A DNA stretch of 21,788 bases from Chloroflexota bacterium. GTDB taxonomy: Bacteria > Chloroflexota > Anaerolineae > 4572-78. The stretch lies in contig JAJRUC010000212.1 of the NCBI GenBank assembly GCA_024278015.1, forward strand, positions 1-21,788, in the 5' to 3' direction. The position numbers were made by a program, and so were the translations under genes. The notes below the pieces were generated by a model, which did not search any database, had not been told where the DNA came from, and saw nothing but the letters and a program-made list of their open reading frames with translations. Every line of letters begins with the position of its first letter. Position 1 is the first letter of the stretch. This document shows, in pieces, positions 16,440 through 21,788 of this stretch.

Positions 16440-16492
16440 ACTCCTTGTCAAGGTACGACTCGTTGCTTCTGTCTTTGTTACGGTCTCCTTTG
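16440..16492 (-). promoter_or_regulatory. Candidate CsrA-binding motifs in the flgM leader
   Basis: On the minus strand, GACAAGGAGTA covers the flgM ribosome binding site (16440-16450). Its ACAAGGA core equals the CsrA consensus ACARGGA. A second AAAGGAG lies about 44 bases upstream at the expected 5' end of the transcript. Paired GGA sites let one CsrA dimer bridge a leader. This is a motif match only. Confidence 0.35.
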
Positions 16493-16499
16493 CTATATA

Positions 16500-16526
16500 T
16501 TATCGACAGGCTGCCGGAAAACTTTA
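16500..16526 (-). promoter_or_regulatory. Sigma-28 (FliA) promoter for flgM-flgN-flgK-flgL
   Basis: On the minus strand, TAAAGTTT (16519-16526) and GTCGATAA (16500-16507) are separated by exactly 11 bases. The established FliA consensus is TAAAGTTT-N11-GCCGATAA, so 15 of 16 positions match. Transcription should start near 16492, leaving a leader of about 60 bases before the flgM ATG. The cognate sigma factor gene is at 19841-20659. Confidence 0.9.
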
Positions 16527-16548
16527 GCAATTTTGTAAAAAGGTTTTG

Positions 16549-16578
16549 CTTCGAAAGAACGGCGGTATTTTTTCGAAG
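16549..16578. promoter_or_regulatory. Interrupted inverted repeat upstream of the flgM promoter (possible operator)
   Basis: CTTCGAAA (16549-16556) and TTTCGAAG (16571-16578) are exact inverted copies with a 14-base spacer. The half-site centres are 22 bp apart, close to two helical turns, and the site ends 23 bp upstream of the sigma-28 -35 element. This fits a dimeric regulator. The same sequence could fold as an RNA hairpin in a flgG readthrough transcript. No T-tract follows directly. Confidence 0.4.
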
Positions 16579-16619
16579 ATGTATGTCAATGGACACATTG
16601 GGGGGGGAAAAACACAAAC

Positions 16620-16646
16620 AGGGACACAATGTGTTGTGCCCCTGCG
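16620..16646. repeat. Palindromic repeat, copy 2; possible terminator after flgG
   Basis: The stem arms are AGGGACACAA and TTGTGCCCCT around the loop TGTG. The single mismatch becomes a G-U pair when transcribed from the minus strand, so the RNA hairpin is intact for the flgG transcript. It lies about 28 bp after the flgG stop. It matches copy 1 (944-970) at 25 of 27 positions but points the other way relative to the adjacent gene. No T-tract follows, so its role as a terminator is uncertain. Confidence 0.7.
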
Positions 16647-16674
16647 AAGATGCTACGGGAACAACCTGACGCAA

Positions 16675-17460
16675 TTACCCCCGCATCTGATTGACCAGCG
16701 AAAGCATTTGGTCTGAATTTTTCAGGGCGCGGGTCATTAGCGAGTAGGCGCGTTGGGCCGAGATAAGCTCTACCATTTCCTGGCTCAAATCCACATTCGA
16801 TTGCTCCAGCGCGCCGCTGATGAGCCGGCCCATGCCTTCCACCTGCGGTTCGGCCACAAGGGGGTCGCCGGAGGCAGCGGTGGCGTTGTAGAGATTATCG
16901 CCTATGCTTTCCAGCCCGGCCGGGTTTATAAAGCGGGCCAGGGTCAACGTGGCGATGGTTTGGGGTTCGGTTTCACCGCGCCGGCGCACCATAATTTCTC
17001 CGGCGGGGGTCACTACCACGTCTTCCGCATCGGGGGGAACGGCGATTTCCGGCGACATGTAATAGCCGTCGGCGGTGGTCAGGCGGCCTTCGCCGTCCAG
17101 CCGAAACCCGCCGTCGCGGGTATAGGCGGCAGAGCCGTCCGGCATCCGGATTTGAAAGAAGCCCTCGCCCACAATAGCCAAATCCCAGGGCCGGTCGGTG
17201 GGTTCAATCTGGCCCTGGTCAAACAGCCGTTGATTGGCCGCCAGCCCGGCCCCGGCGGCCTGCCCGGCAGCGCGGTTGCTTCCTGCGGGCGGCGGCTGCA
17301 TAACCCGGCTCAAAATTTCAGAAAATTCGGCCCGGCTGTGTTTGTAGCCGACGGTATTAATATTGGCAATGTTGTTTGAAATGCTTTCAATGCTGAACTG
17401 CTGGGTCAGCAAGCCGGTGCGGGCCACTTGCAACAACGCATTCAATGAAATGGAACTCAT
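16675..17460 (-). CDS. flgG: Flagellar distal rod protein FlgG
   Basis: A 261-residue protein matching the standard FlgG length. FlgG builds the distal rod of the basal body. It has the N-terminal rod signature (ISNNIANINTVGYKHSRAEF), the central GEGFFQI and SAAYTRDGGF motifs, GLESIGDNLYNAT, and the C-terminal LEQSNVDLSQEMVELI helix. It aligns with E. coli FlgG better than with FlgF, including the ANQRLFDQGQ region. The ATG at 17460 overlaps the upstream stop (TAATG), with GGAGGG as ribosome binding site, so it is translationally coupled to flgF. A palindromic repeat follows its stop codon, and transcription of the next operon starts from its own sigma-28 promoter. Confidence 0.93.
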   Translation of the reverse strand: MSSISLNALLQVARTGLLTQQFSIESISNNIANINTVGYKHSRAEFSEILSRVMQPPPAGSNRAAGQAAGAGLAANQRLFDQGQIEPTDRPWDLAIVGEGFFQIRMPDGSAAYTRDGGFRLDGEGRLTTADGYYMSPEIAVPPDAEDVVVTPAGEIMVRRRGETEPQTIATLTLARFINPAGLESIGDNLYNATAASGDPLVAEPQVEGMGRLISGALEQSNVDLSQEMVELISAQRAYSLMTRALKNSDQMLSLVNQMRG

Positions 17461-18209
17461 TACACCCTCCCTAATTCGCCGACGGCCCTGCCATTAATGC
17501 CATCCTGATATTGAACCATGCGCTGGCTAAGTTGATAGGCCCGCATCACGGTCATCATTTCGGTAATCATTTGGGTGGGATCTACGTTTGACCCCTCCAG
17601 ATAGCCTTGATACACCTGCACATCCTGCGAATCCATCGGCTGTGCTGCGGCCTGGTCTGCGCTGAACATTGTTTGCCCGGCTTTCTGCAAGGCGGTTTTA
17701 TCTTCAAATTTAACCATACTGAACTGCGCTACCAGCTCGTCATCGACAAAAATATCGCCCATTGCGTTCACCGTCACCGCGCCGTCAGGCAGGGTAATCG
17801 GCCCATCGGCGCCCAACACAACGTGGTTGTCAACCGTCAATAACCGGCCCAAAGCGCCTTTATGAAACCGCCCGTCGCGGCTGTAGCGGATGCCGTCATC
17901 GGTTTGAATCTGGAAAAATCCCTCTCCGGCCACGGCAAAATCAAGGGGGTTATCGGTTAAATTGACGGGGCCGGTTTCAAAATCGGTGGTGATGGCGGCC
18001 AGTGAAACGCCGGTGCCGGCTTGCCCCACCCTTGTCACCGACCGGCCGTCTTTGACCTGCGTCAGCAACAATGACGGAAAATCGGTCAGGCCGGCTCTGT
18101 CGGCTTTGTAGGCGGTTGTCCGCACGTTAGACAGGTTATGAGAAATTGCCTCTTGCCTGACCAGGCCGGTTATCATAGCCGATACAGCGGTGTACAGTCC
18201 TCTGTTCAT
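17460..18209 (-). CDS. flgF: Flagellar basal-body rod protein, FlgF/FlhO type
   Basis: A 249-residue member of the FlgF/FlgG rod family. It has the N-terminal rod signature (ISHNLSNVRTTAYKADRAGL), GEGFFQI followed by DDGIRYSRDGRF, and the C-terminal LEGSNVDPTQMITEMMTVMRAYQ helix. Encoded directly before flgG, it corresponds to FlgF of Gram-negative bacteria or FlhO of Bacillus, a proximal rod component. The ATG at 18209 has GAGGT eight bases upstream, and the gene begins ten bases after the stop of the LPXTG protein gene. Assignment to FlgF rather than a second FlgG rests on gene order and length. Confidence 0.88.
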   Translation of the reverse strand: MNRGLYTAVSAMITGLVRQEAISHNLSNVRTTAYKADRAGLTDFPSLLLTQVKDGRSVTRVGQAGTGVSLAAITTDFETGPVNLTDNPLDFAVAGEGFFQIQTDDGIRYSRDGRFHKGALGRLLTVDNHVVLGADGPITLPDGAVTVNAMGDIFVDDELVAQFSMVKFEDKTALQKAGQTMFSADQAAAQPMDSQDVQVYQGYLEGSNVDPTQMITEMMTVMRAYQLSQRMVQYQDGINGRAVGELGRV

Positions 18210-18218
18210 AAAGTTACC

Positions 18219-18935
18219 TCACGTGGTACTGGATTTTGAAAAACCTTTTCTTTTCAGACGCCGGGCCAGTAACAGCCCCGACAAAATAATGCCCAGCCCC
18301 AGGCCCAGCCCCCAGCCCCCAGGCCGCGCGGAACCCGTAACCGGCAAGGTGGCCGGAGGCGGGGGGGTCGGGGTTGTCGCCGCGCCGTTTTCGGTGGTAG
18401 AAGCGCCGGTGGTGCCGGTTATCCCGGCGGTTGTTTGGCCGGGTTGCACCAGCGGCAGGGTGGGCGTAGCGGTAACGCTGACAATTTCCAGTTTCGGGTC
18501 CGGAAAGAGGCCGGCCAGGGTAATGCGGGGGTCCGGGTCCGGGCTGGGGTCCGGGTCTTGCTCAACGGTTATCACAAAATAGCGATAGTCGGTTACGGGC
18601 AATTGGTTCAGTTCAACATAATAGCCGATATGGTTGTTGGCATCGGCGTTAAATTTGCCGACGGTGATGTAACGGTCGGTATTGAGTTCAACCAGCCAGC
18701 CTTCGTAGGTTTCGCCGGTGAGGGGGGGCAGGCCATCGGCGCTTAAATCAACCCACGCCTCGCCGATGCTCACCTGCACTTCGCCGGCAGCGGTGTTGGG
18801 GCCGTAGTTTGAAAATTCGGGCAGATAGTTCAAAAATATCCGCACGGGTGCGCCGTTGGCGCCGACTGGTATCGCCACTACTGCCAAAAGTATCAAACCG
18901 GCTAAAACTGCAATTAACTTCAGATTTTTTTTCAT
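18219..18935 (-). CDS. Secreted LPXTG-anchored protein with RskA-like domain
   Basis: A 238-residue protein from the ATG at 18935, with GGGAG about ten bases upstream. Residues 1-28 are a signal peptide (MKKNLKLIAVLAGLILLAVV, then VGANG). Residues 50-142 resemble the extracytoplasmic domain of anti-sigma-K factor RskA: GLPPLTGETYEGWLVEL, then VGKF, then YFVITVEQDPDP and ITLAG. The cytoplasmic sigma-binding part of RskA is absent. A Thr/Pro-rich spacer follows. The C-terminus is a classical sorting signal, LPVTG (197-201), a hydrophobic helix and RRLKRK, so a sortase should attach it to the cell wall. No sortase gene is in the window. Being just before flgF with a 9-bp gap suggests a link to the flagellum or envelope, but the function is unknown. 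A possible promoter lies just upstream. Confidence 0.85.
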   Translation of the reverse strand: MKKNLKLIAVLAGLILLAVVAIPVGANGAPVRIFLNYLPEFSNYGPNTAAGEVQVSIGEAWVDLSADGLPPLTGETYEGWLVELNTDRYITVGKFNADANNHIGYYVELNQLPVTDYRYFVITVEQDPDPSPDPDPRITLAGLFPDPKLEIVSVTATPTLPLVQPGQTTAGITGTTGASTTENGAATTPTPPPPATLPVTGSARPGGWGLGLGLGIILSGLLLARRLKRKGFSKSSTT

Positions 18936-18974
18936 GTTCTGTTGTCTCCCTGGTGATGTTTGCGAATTACTCTC

Positions 18975-19003
18975 AATAGTGGGAGATTCATCCAAATTGT
19001 CAA
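18975..19003 (-). promoter_or_regulatory. Possible vegetative promoter before the LPXTG protein gene
   Basis: On the minus strand, a perfect TTGACA (18998-19003) is followed after 17 bases by ACTATT, a poor -10 element (3 of 6 matches). It overlaps the end of the preceding gene and lies about 40 bp before the ATG at 18935. It might supply extra transcription of this gene and flgF-flgG. Confidence 0.3.
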
Positions 19004-19005
19004 AT

Positions 19006-19869
19006 TCAAACCTGCAAGCCATTATCGTTTCGGCCTATGGTCAACAAAATACGCACCGCTTCCTGCTCCAGGCCGGTTTGGGCGGCAATTTCCCGATGGT
19101 CTACGCCTTGCCGGGCCAGTTGCTGAACCATCCGGCGGCGATTAGCCACCGTGGCTTCCGGCTGTTGGGGTTCGCCGGCAGAAGCGGACGGCAAGATGAA
19201 AGCAACGGGGGTTTCGGCCAGGCATATATTGTTCAGCCAGTTTCTGAAGGCCCAAATTGCTTTGGCCTTGCGGTTGATGGTGCCGGGCTGATAGTTCCGG
19301 TTTCTAAGATGATTAAGATACGCCTCCACGCTTTCGGCGCCCAGCCGGGTCAGGCTGACTTGCTCGTAGCGATGCCCGCCCCACCATGCGGCAAAGCCGG
19401 TAACATGCCCCATCCGGCGAGTGACGGTTTTTTCCGGGCTGCCCGCGTGGAGCAGATATTGGCGAAACTGCTGCAAACCGTCGGCCAGGGTGGCCTCTGC
19501 CACAGGGGGGGCGGTCGCCGCCGCAACAGCGGGCGGGGCGGGGGCAGAATCTGCCTGAGCCAGCAAATCGCGCAGCCGCTCTTCTATGGCTTCGGCGCGG
19601 GCCAGGGTAGATTGCATGGTTTGCCGGCGCTTCACCCAATCGGCCTGAACAGTGCCGGCGGTGCGTTGCAAATCATTTAAAAGTACGCTCACATCCTGAG
19701 CCATTTTCAGCGACACGGGGTCAACGCCTGCCGTTTTGGTTTGGGCCGCAGCAATCAGTTCGGCGGCATCTTTTTGCGCTTCGGTCAGGGTGCGGCGAAC
19801 CATCCACAACAAGTAGCCGGTCACGCCCACCAGGATAATTTCAACTAGCAGCAGCGTAGGCTGAAGCAT
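19006..19869 (-). CDS. Membrane-anchored coiled-coil protein with integrase-type core-binding domain and C-terminal helix-turn-helix (SwrB-position protein)
   Basis: A 287-residue protein. Residues 6-25 are a membrane segment. A coiled coil at about 26-108 and an Ala/Pro linker follow. Residues 128-215 look like the SAM-like core-binding domain of tyrosine recombinases (LQQFRQYLLHAGSPEKTVTR, then YLNHLRNRNYQPGTINRK and FRNWLN). The catalytic domain with its Arg-His-Arg-Tyr residues is absent. Residues 243-279 form a short helix-turn-helix (QQLARQGVDHREIAAQTGLE) resembling the C-terminal segment of SwrB/DUF6115 and DUF2802 proteins. SwrB is encoded directly after sigD in Bacillus and promotes basal-body assembly, and this gene occupies that position. 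GGAGG lies seven bases before the ATG, and the start lies 29 bp inside fliA. A DNA-binding or basal-body role is inference. Confidence 0.75.
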   Translation of the reverse strand: MLQPTLLLVEIILVGVTGYLLWMVRRTLTEAQKDAAELIAAAQTKTAGVDPVSLKMAQDVSVLLNDLQRTAGTVQADWVKRRQTMQSTLARAEAIEERLRDLLAQADSAPAPPAVAAATAPPVAEATLADGLQQFRQYLLHAGSPEKTVTRRMGHVTGFAAWWGGHRYEQVSLTRLGAESVEAYLNHLRNRNYQPGTINRKAKAIWAFRNWLNNICLAETPVAFILPSASAGEPQQPEATVANRRRMVQQLARQGVDHREIAAQTGLEQEAVRILLTIGRNDNGLQV

Positions 19870-20659
19870 ACCTGTTCCTCCGAAGGTAATTGGCTGGGGG
19901 GATCTTCTGGTTGATTGAAATAATATGTTTCAGGAGCAACATTGTTTTGGTGTGCATCTGGCTTATCCGGGATTCTGATACGCCCAGAACACATCCTATC
20001 TCTTTCATCGTCAGGCCATCGTTGTAATACAGCGAAATTAATTGCTGTTCGCGTTCAGAAAGCCGGCCGATGGCCTTGATTAGTTCCGATTTTTGTTCCG
20101 CCATATCTACTTGTTCCGCCGGGGTAAGAATTTGACCATCTTCCAGGCTATCGTACAAGTTCATTTCCTCGCCATTACCCATCGGCACCCGCCGGTCCAA
20201 AGAAATAATCACGCAACTGGCCTCTTGCAGCCAATGATGATAGTCGGCCATCTCAAGGTTCAGATAGTCGGCAATTTCGGCGTTATGGGGCATGCGGCCC
20301 AGTTCCTGGCTGAGGACGGCAATGGCCTGTTCTATTTCCCTGGCATGTTGATAGGATGAGCGGGGCAACAAATTAAGCGTCCGCAGCGAATCGATGATTT
20401 GGCCCCGAATACGGGGGACGGCATACGTCTCAAACTTCACCTCAAACGAAGGGTCAAAACGGTCCAGCGCCTCAATCAGGCCCACAATGCCATAGCTAAT
20501 CAAATCTTCTTGCTCCAGAGTGCGCGGCAAGCGAATAGCCAGACGATTGACCACATATTTAACCACAGGGGCGTACTGCAAAACCAGCGCCTCGCGGGCT
20601 TGCGGGTCTTTCTTGTTCAGATAAAGATGCCAGAGTTTTGAGACTTCGTCCATAATCAT
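19841..20659 (-). CDS. fliA: RNA polymerase sigma factor for flagellar operon, FliA/SigD family (sigma-28)
   Basis: A 272-residue sigma factor. Region 2 (about 20-95) includes LVLQYAPVVKYVVNRLA, QEDLISYGIVGLIEALDRFDP and KFETYAVPRIRGQIIDSLR, strongly like Bacillus SigD. Region 3 contains ELGRMPHNAEIADYL. Region 4 (about 195-245) has LSEREQQLISLYYNDGLTMKEIG and SESRISQMHTK, the DNA-contacting helix-turn-helix. A 25-residue tail after region 4 overlaps the next gene by 29 bp. It directs transcription of late flagellar genes and is held by FlgM, encoded in this window, where a near-consensus FliA promoter also lies. Two start codons (20659 and 20653) are possible. The first has a GCGAG at a usual distance. 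Confidence 0.95.
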   Translation of the reverse strand: MIMDEVSKLWHLYLNKKDPQAREALVLQYAPVVKYVVNRLAIRLPRTLEQEDLISYGIVGLIEALDRFDPSFEVKFETYAVPRIRGQIIDSLRTLNLLPRSSYQHAREIEQAIAVLSQELGRMPHNAEIADYLNLEMADYHHWLQEASCVIISLDRRVPMGNGEEMNLYDSLEDGQILTPAEQVDMAEQKSELIKAIGRLSEREQQLISLYYNDGLTMKEIGCVLGVSESRISQMHTKTMLLLKHIISINQKIPPANYLRRNRYASAYAAAS

Positions 20660-20672
20660 TCAGCTACTCGCC

Positions 20673-20978
20673 TTAACTATCGCCGCCCGATGCGGATTGA
20701 GCCGCCGCTGCGGTCTGTGGCGCGGAAGAATCGGCCTGGTCTTCGGCGTCGTCTGCCTCTGCGGGCGCTTCTATCTTTTGGGCGGTGGGCACGTTCCACA
20801 GCAAAGAGGCAGCCCAGCCCAACGTCAGGAAAGAAACAAAGGCGATGCCGCTGCGCATCAAGGCCGTCAGCGGGTCTGCGCCGGAAACAATACCCACGGC
20901 CAGCGTACTTAAACAAATAATAACGGCTACTCGCAAACTGAAATCCAGGATCCAGCCGGCCTGTTTCTGAGTTGACAT
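20673..20978 (-). CDS. Small membrane protein, function unknown
   Basis: A 101-residue protein from the ATG at 20978, with AGGAG nine bases upstream. A TTG six bases earlier is too close to that site. Two hydrophobic helices are visible, at about residues 13-32 (VAVIICLSTLAVGIVSG) and 39-60 (LMRSGIAFVSFLTLGWAASLLW). The remaining 40 residues are acidic, Ala-rich and probably disordered. No family was recognised. It lies 24 bp after flhG and 13 bp before fliA, so it is almost certainly in the same operon. A role in flagellar biogenesis is suggested only by position. Confidence 0.75.
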   Translation of the reverse strand: MSTQKQAGWILDFSLRVAVIICLSTLAVGIVSGADPLTALMRSGIAFVSFLTLGWAASLLWNVPTAQKIEAPAEADDAEDQADSSAPQTAAAAQSASGGDS

Positions 20979-21002
20979 ATTCAAAATCTCCTGTCCTGAA
21001 CT

Positions 21003-21788
21003 TTATTCAGTGATAATGGCCCGGAAAGCCATAATTTTTTTGAAGAAGCGGGAAATACCTGTGGTTTCGGTCAACGGGCCGCCGTTCCATAATGTTTCGG
21101 CCAGCGCGCCGATAGCCATAGCCGAGGCCGAGTAGGGGCTGCCCTGCACCAAAGGCACTTGTTTGCGAACCGCGTCTTGCACGCTGCGGTCATAGGGAAT
21201 AATGCCGCTGGTGTCTACAGACCGGCCCAAAAACTGTTCGGCCACAATGTTCAGTTTTCTGCCGATGGCCCGACCTTCGTTGCTGCTGCCGGCGTTATTA
21301 ATCACCAGTCGTATTGAAACCGGCAGTTGGTAGCTGGCTAACACCTTCATCAGCGCGTAGGCATCGGTAATGGCAGTGGGTTCCGGAGTAGTCACCAGCA
21401 GCAGTTCGCCGGCGGCCAAAATAAACTGAATGACGTTGCGCCCCACCCCCGCGCCGGTATCAATCAGCAGCAGGTCAACCGTGCCGTCAAGGGCCATCAA
21501 GGCCCGCAGCAGAATTTCGCGCTGCACATCGGGCATATCGGCCAAATCCGGCAGGCCGGAGGCGCCGGGGATGATCTTCAAGCCAAACGGCCCTTCAATA
21601 ATGATGTCTGCCAGAGATTTTTGGCCGGTTATTACATGGTGCAAATGATAGCGGGGCCGCAAGCCCAACATCACATCGACATTGGCGGTTCCCAAATCTG
21701 CATCCAGCAGCGCCACCCGAATGCCGCGTTTGGCTAAAACCAGCGCCAAATTTACAGACAGGCTGGTTTTTCCAACGCCCCCCTTGCC
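21003..21788 (-). CDS. flhG: Flagellum site-determining MinD-like ATPase FlhG (partial, N-terminus outside window)
   Basis: The frame is open from the right edge to the TAA at 21003, giving about 261 residues. The first visible residues, GKGGVGKTSLSVNLA, are the deviant Walker A motif of the MinD/ParA family. LLDADLGTANVDVMLGL and LLLIDTGAGVGRNVI are the A' and Walker B regions, and LVTTPEPTAITDAYAL is the conserved switch segment. FlhG (YlxH) works with the GTPase FlhF to set flagellar number and position. The identification as FlhG rather than MinD rests on LGTANVDVMLGL and on being upstream of fliA. The N-terminal segment that activates FlhF is cut off by the window edge. Confidence 0.9.
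   Translation of the reverse strand, partial: GKGGVGKTSLSVNLALVLAKRGIRVALLDADLGTANVDVMLGLRPRYHLHHVITGQKSLADIIIEGPFGLKIIPGASGLPDLADMPDVQREILLRALMALDGTVDLLLIDTGAGVGRNVIQFILAAGELLLVTTPEPTAITDAYALMKVLASYQLPVSIRLVINNAGSSNEGRAIGRKLNIVAEQFLGRSVDTSGIIPYDRSVQDAVRKQVPLVQGSPYSASAMAIGALAETLWNGGPLTETTGISRFFKKIMAFRAIITE

Noticed and set aside
16432..16674. N-terminal extension of flgM to 16674
   Set aside because: The extension would cover a palindromic repeat and a near-perfect sigma-28 promoter. The ATG at 16431 has a good ribosome binding site and gives the usual FlgM length.
19006..19869. Integrase-like gene considered as a mobile element
   Set aside because: It lacks the catalytic recombinase domain, begins with a membrane segment, overlaps fliA in an operon, and has no attachment sites or flanking repeats.

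Overview
The window looks like part of a chromosome from a Chloroflexota bacterium, probably Anaerolineae-like. This is inferred from style, not from a marker gene. The support is a very large secreted Ig-repeat protein ending in a YMPLVQK tail, a LysM lipoprotein with a long Thr/Pro-rich tail, and flagellar genes arranged as in monoderm bacteria. No rRNA, tRNA, transposase, CRISPR array or replication origin was seen.

Almost everything is on the minus strand, so the genes read from the right end to the left. From the right: a partial flhG (MinD-like ATPase), a small two-helix membrane protein, fliA (sigma-28), a membrane-anchored coiled-coil protein in the usual swrB position that carries an extra integrase-type core-binding domain, an LPXTG-anchored secreted protein with an RskA-like domain, then flgF and flgG. 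After a 243-bp regulatory gap come flgM, flgN, flgK and flgL, ending at two terminators in tandem. The gap holds a palindromic repeat, an 8-bp inverted repeat, a near-perfect sigma-28 promoter and a CsrA-like motif over the flgM ribosome binding site. Next come fliW and csrA, whose stop and start codons overlap by one base. After a 128-bp gap the LysM lipoprotein gene and the giant Ig-like gene follow.

The giant gene is the main puzzle. A single TAA codon divides one continuous reading frame of about 3,080 codons into 2,377-residue and 700-residue pieces. The second piece holds the jelly-roll-like domains and the C-terminal tail typical of secreted proteins of this phylum. A convergent plus-strand gene at the left edge encodes the C-terminal part of a PAS/histidine kinase.

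The genes form a late flagellar module. FliA transcribes flgM and the hook-filament junction genes, FlgM holds FliA back until the hook is finished, FlgN chaperones FlgK and FlgL, and FliW and CsrA control flagellin translation. The LysM lipoprotein and the giant repeat protein are attached to this module and suggest a surface structure, but their function cannot be read from the sequence.
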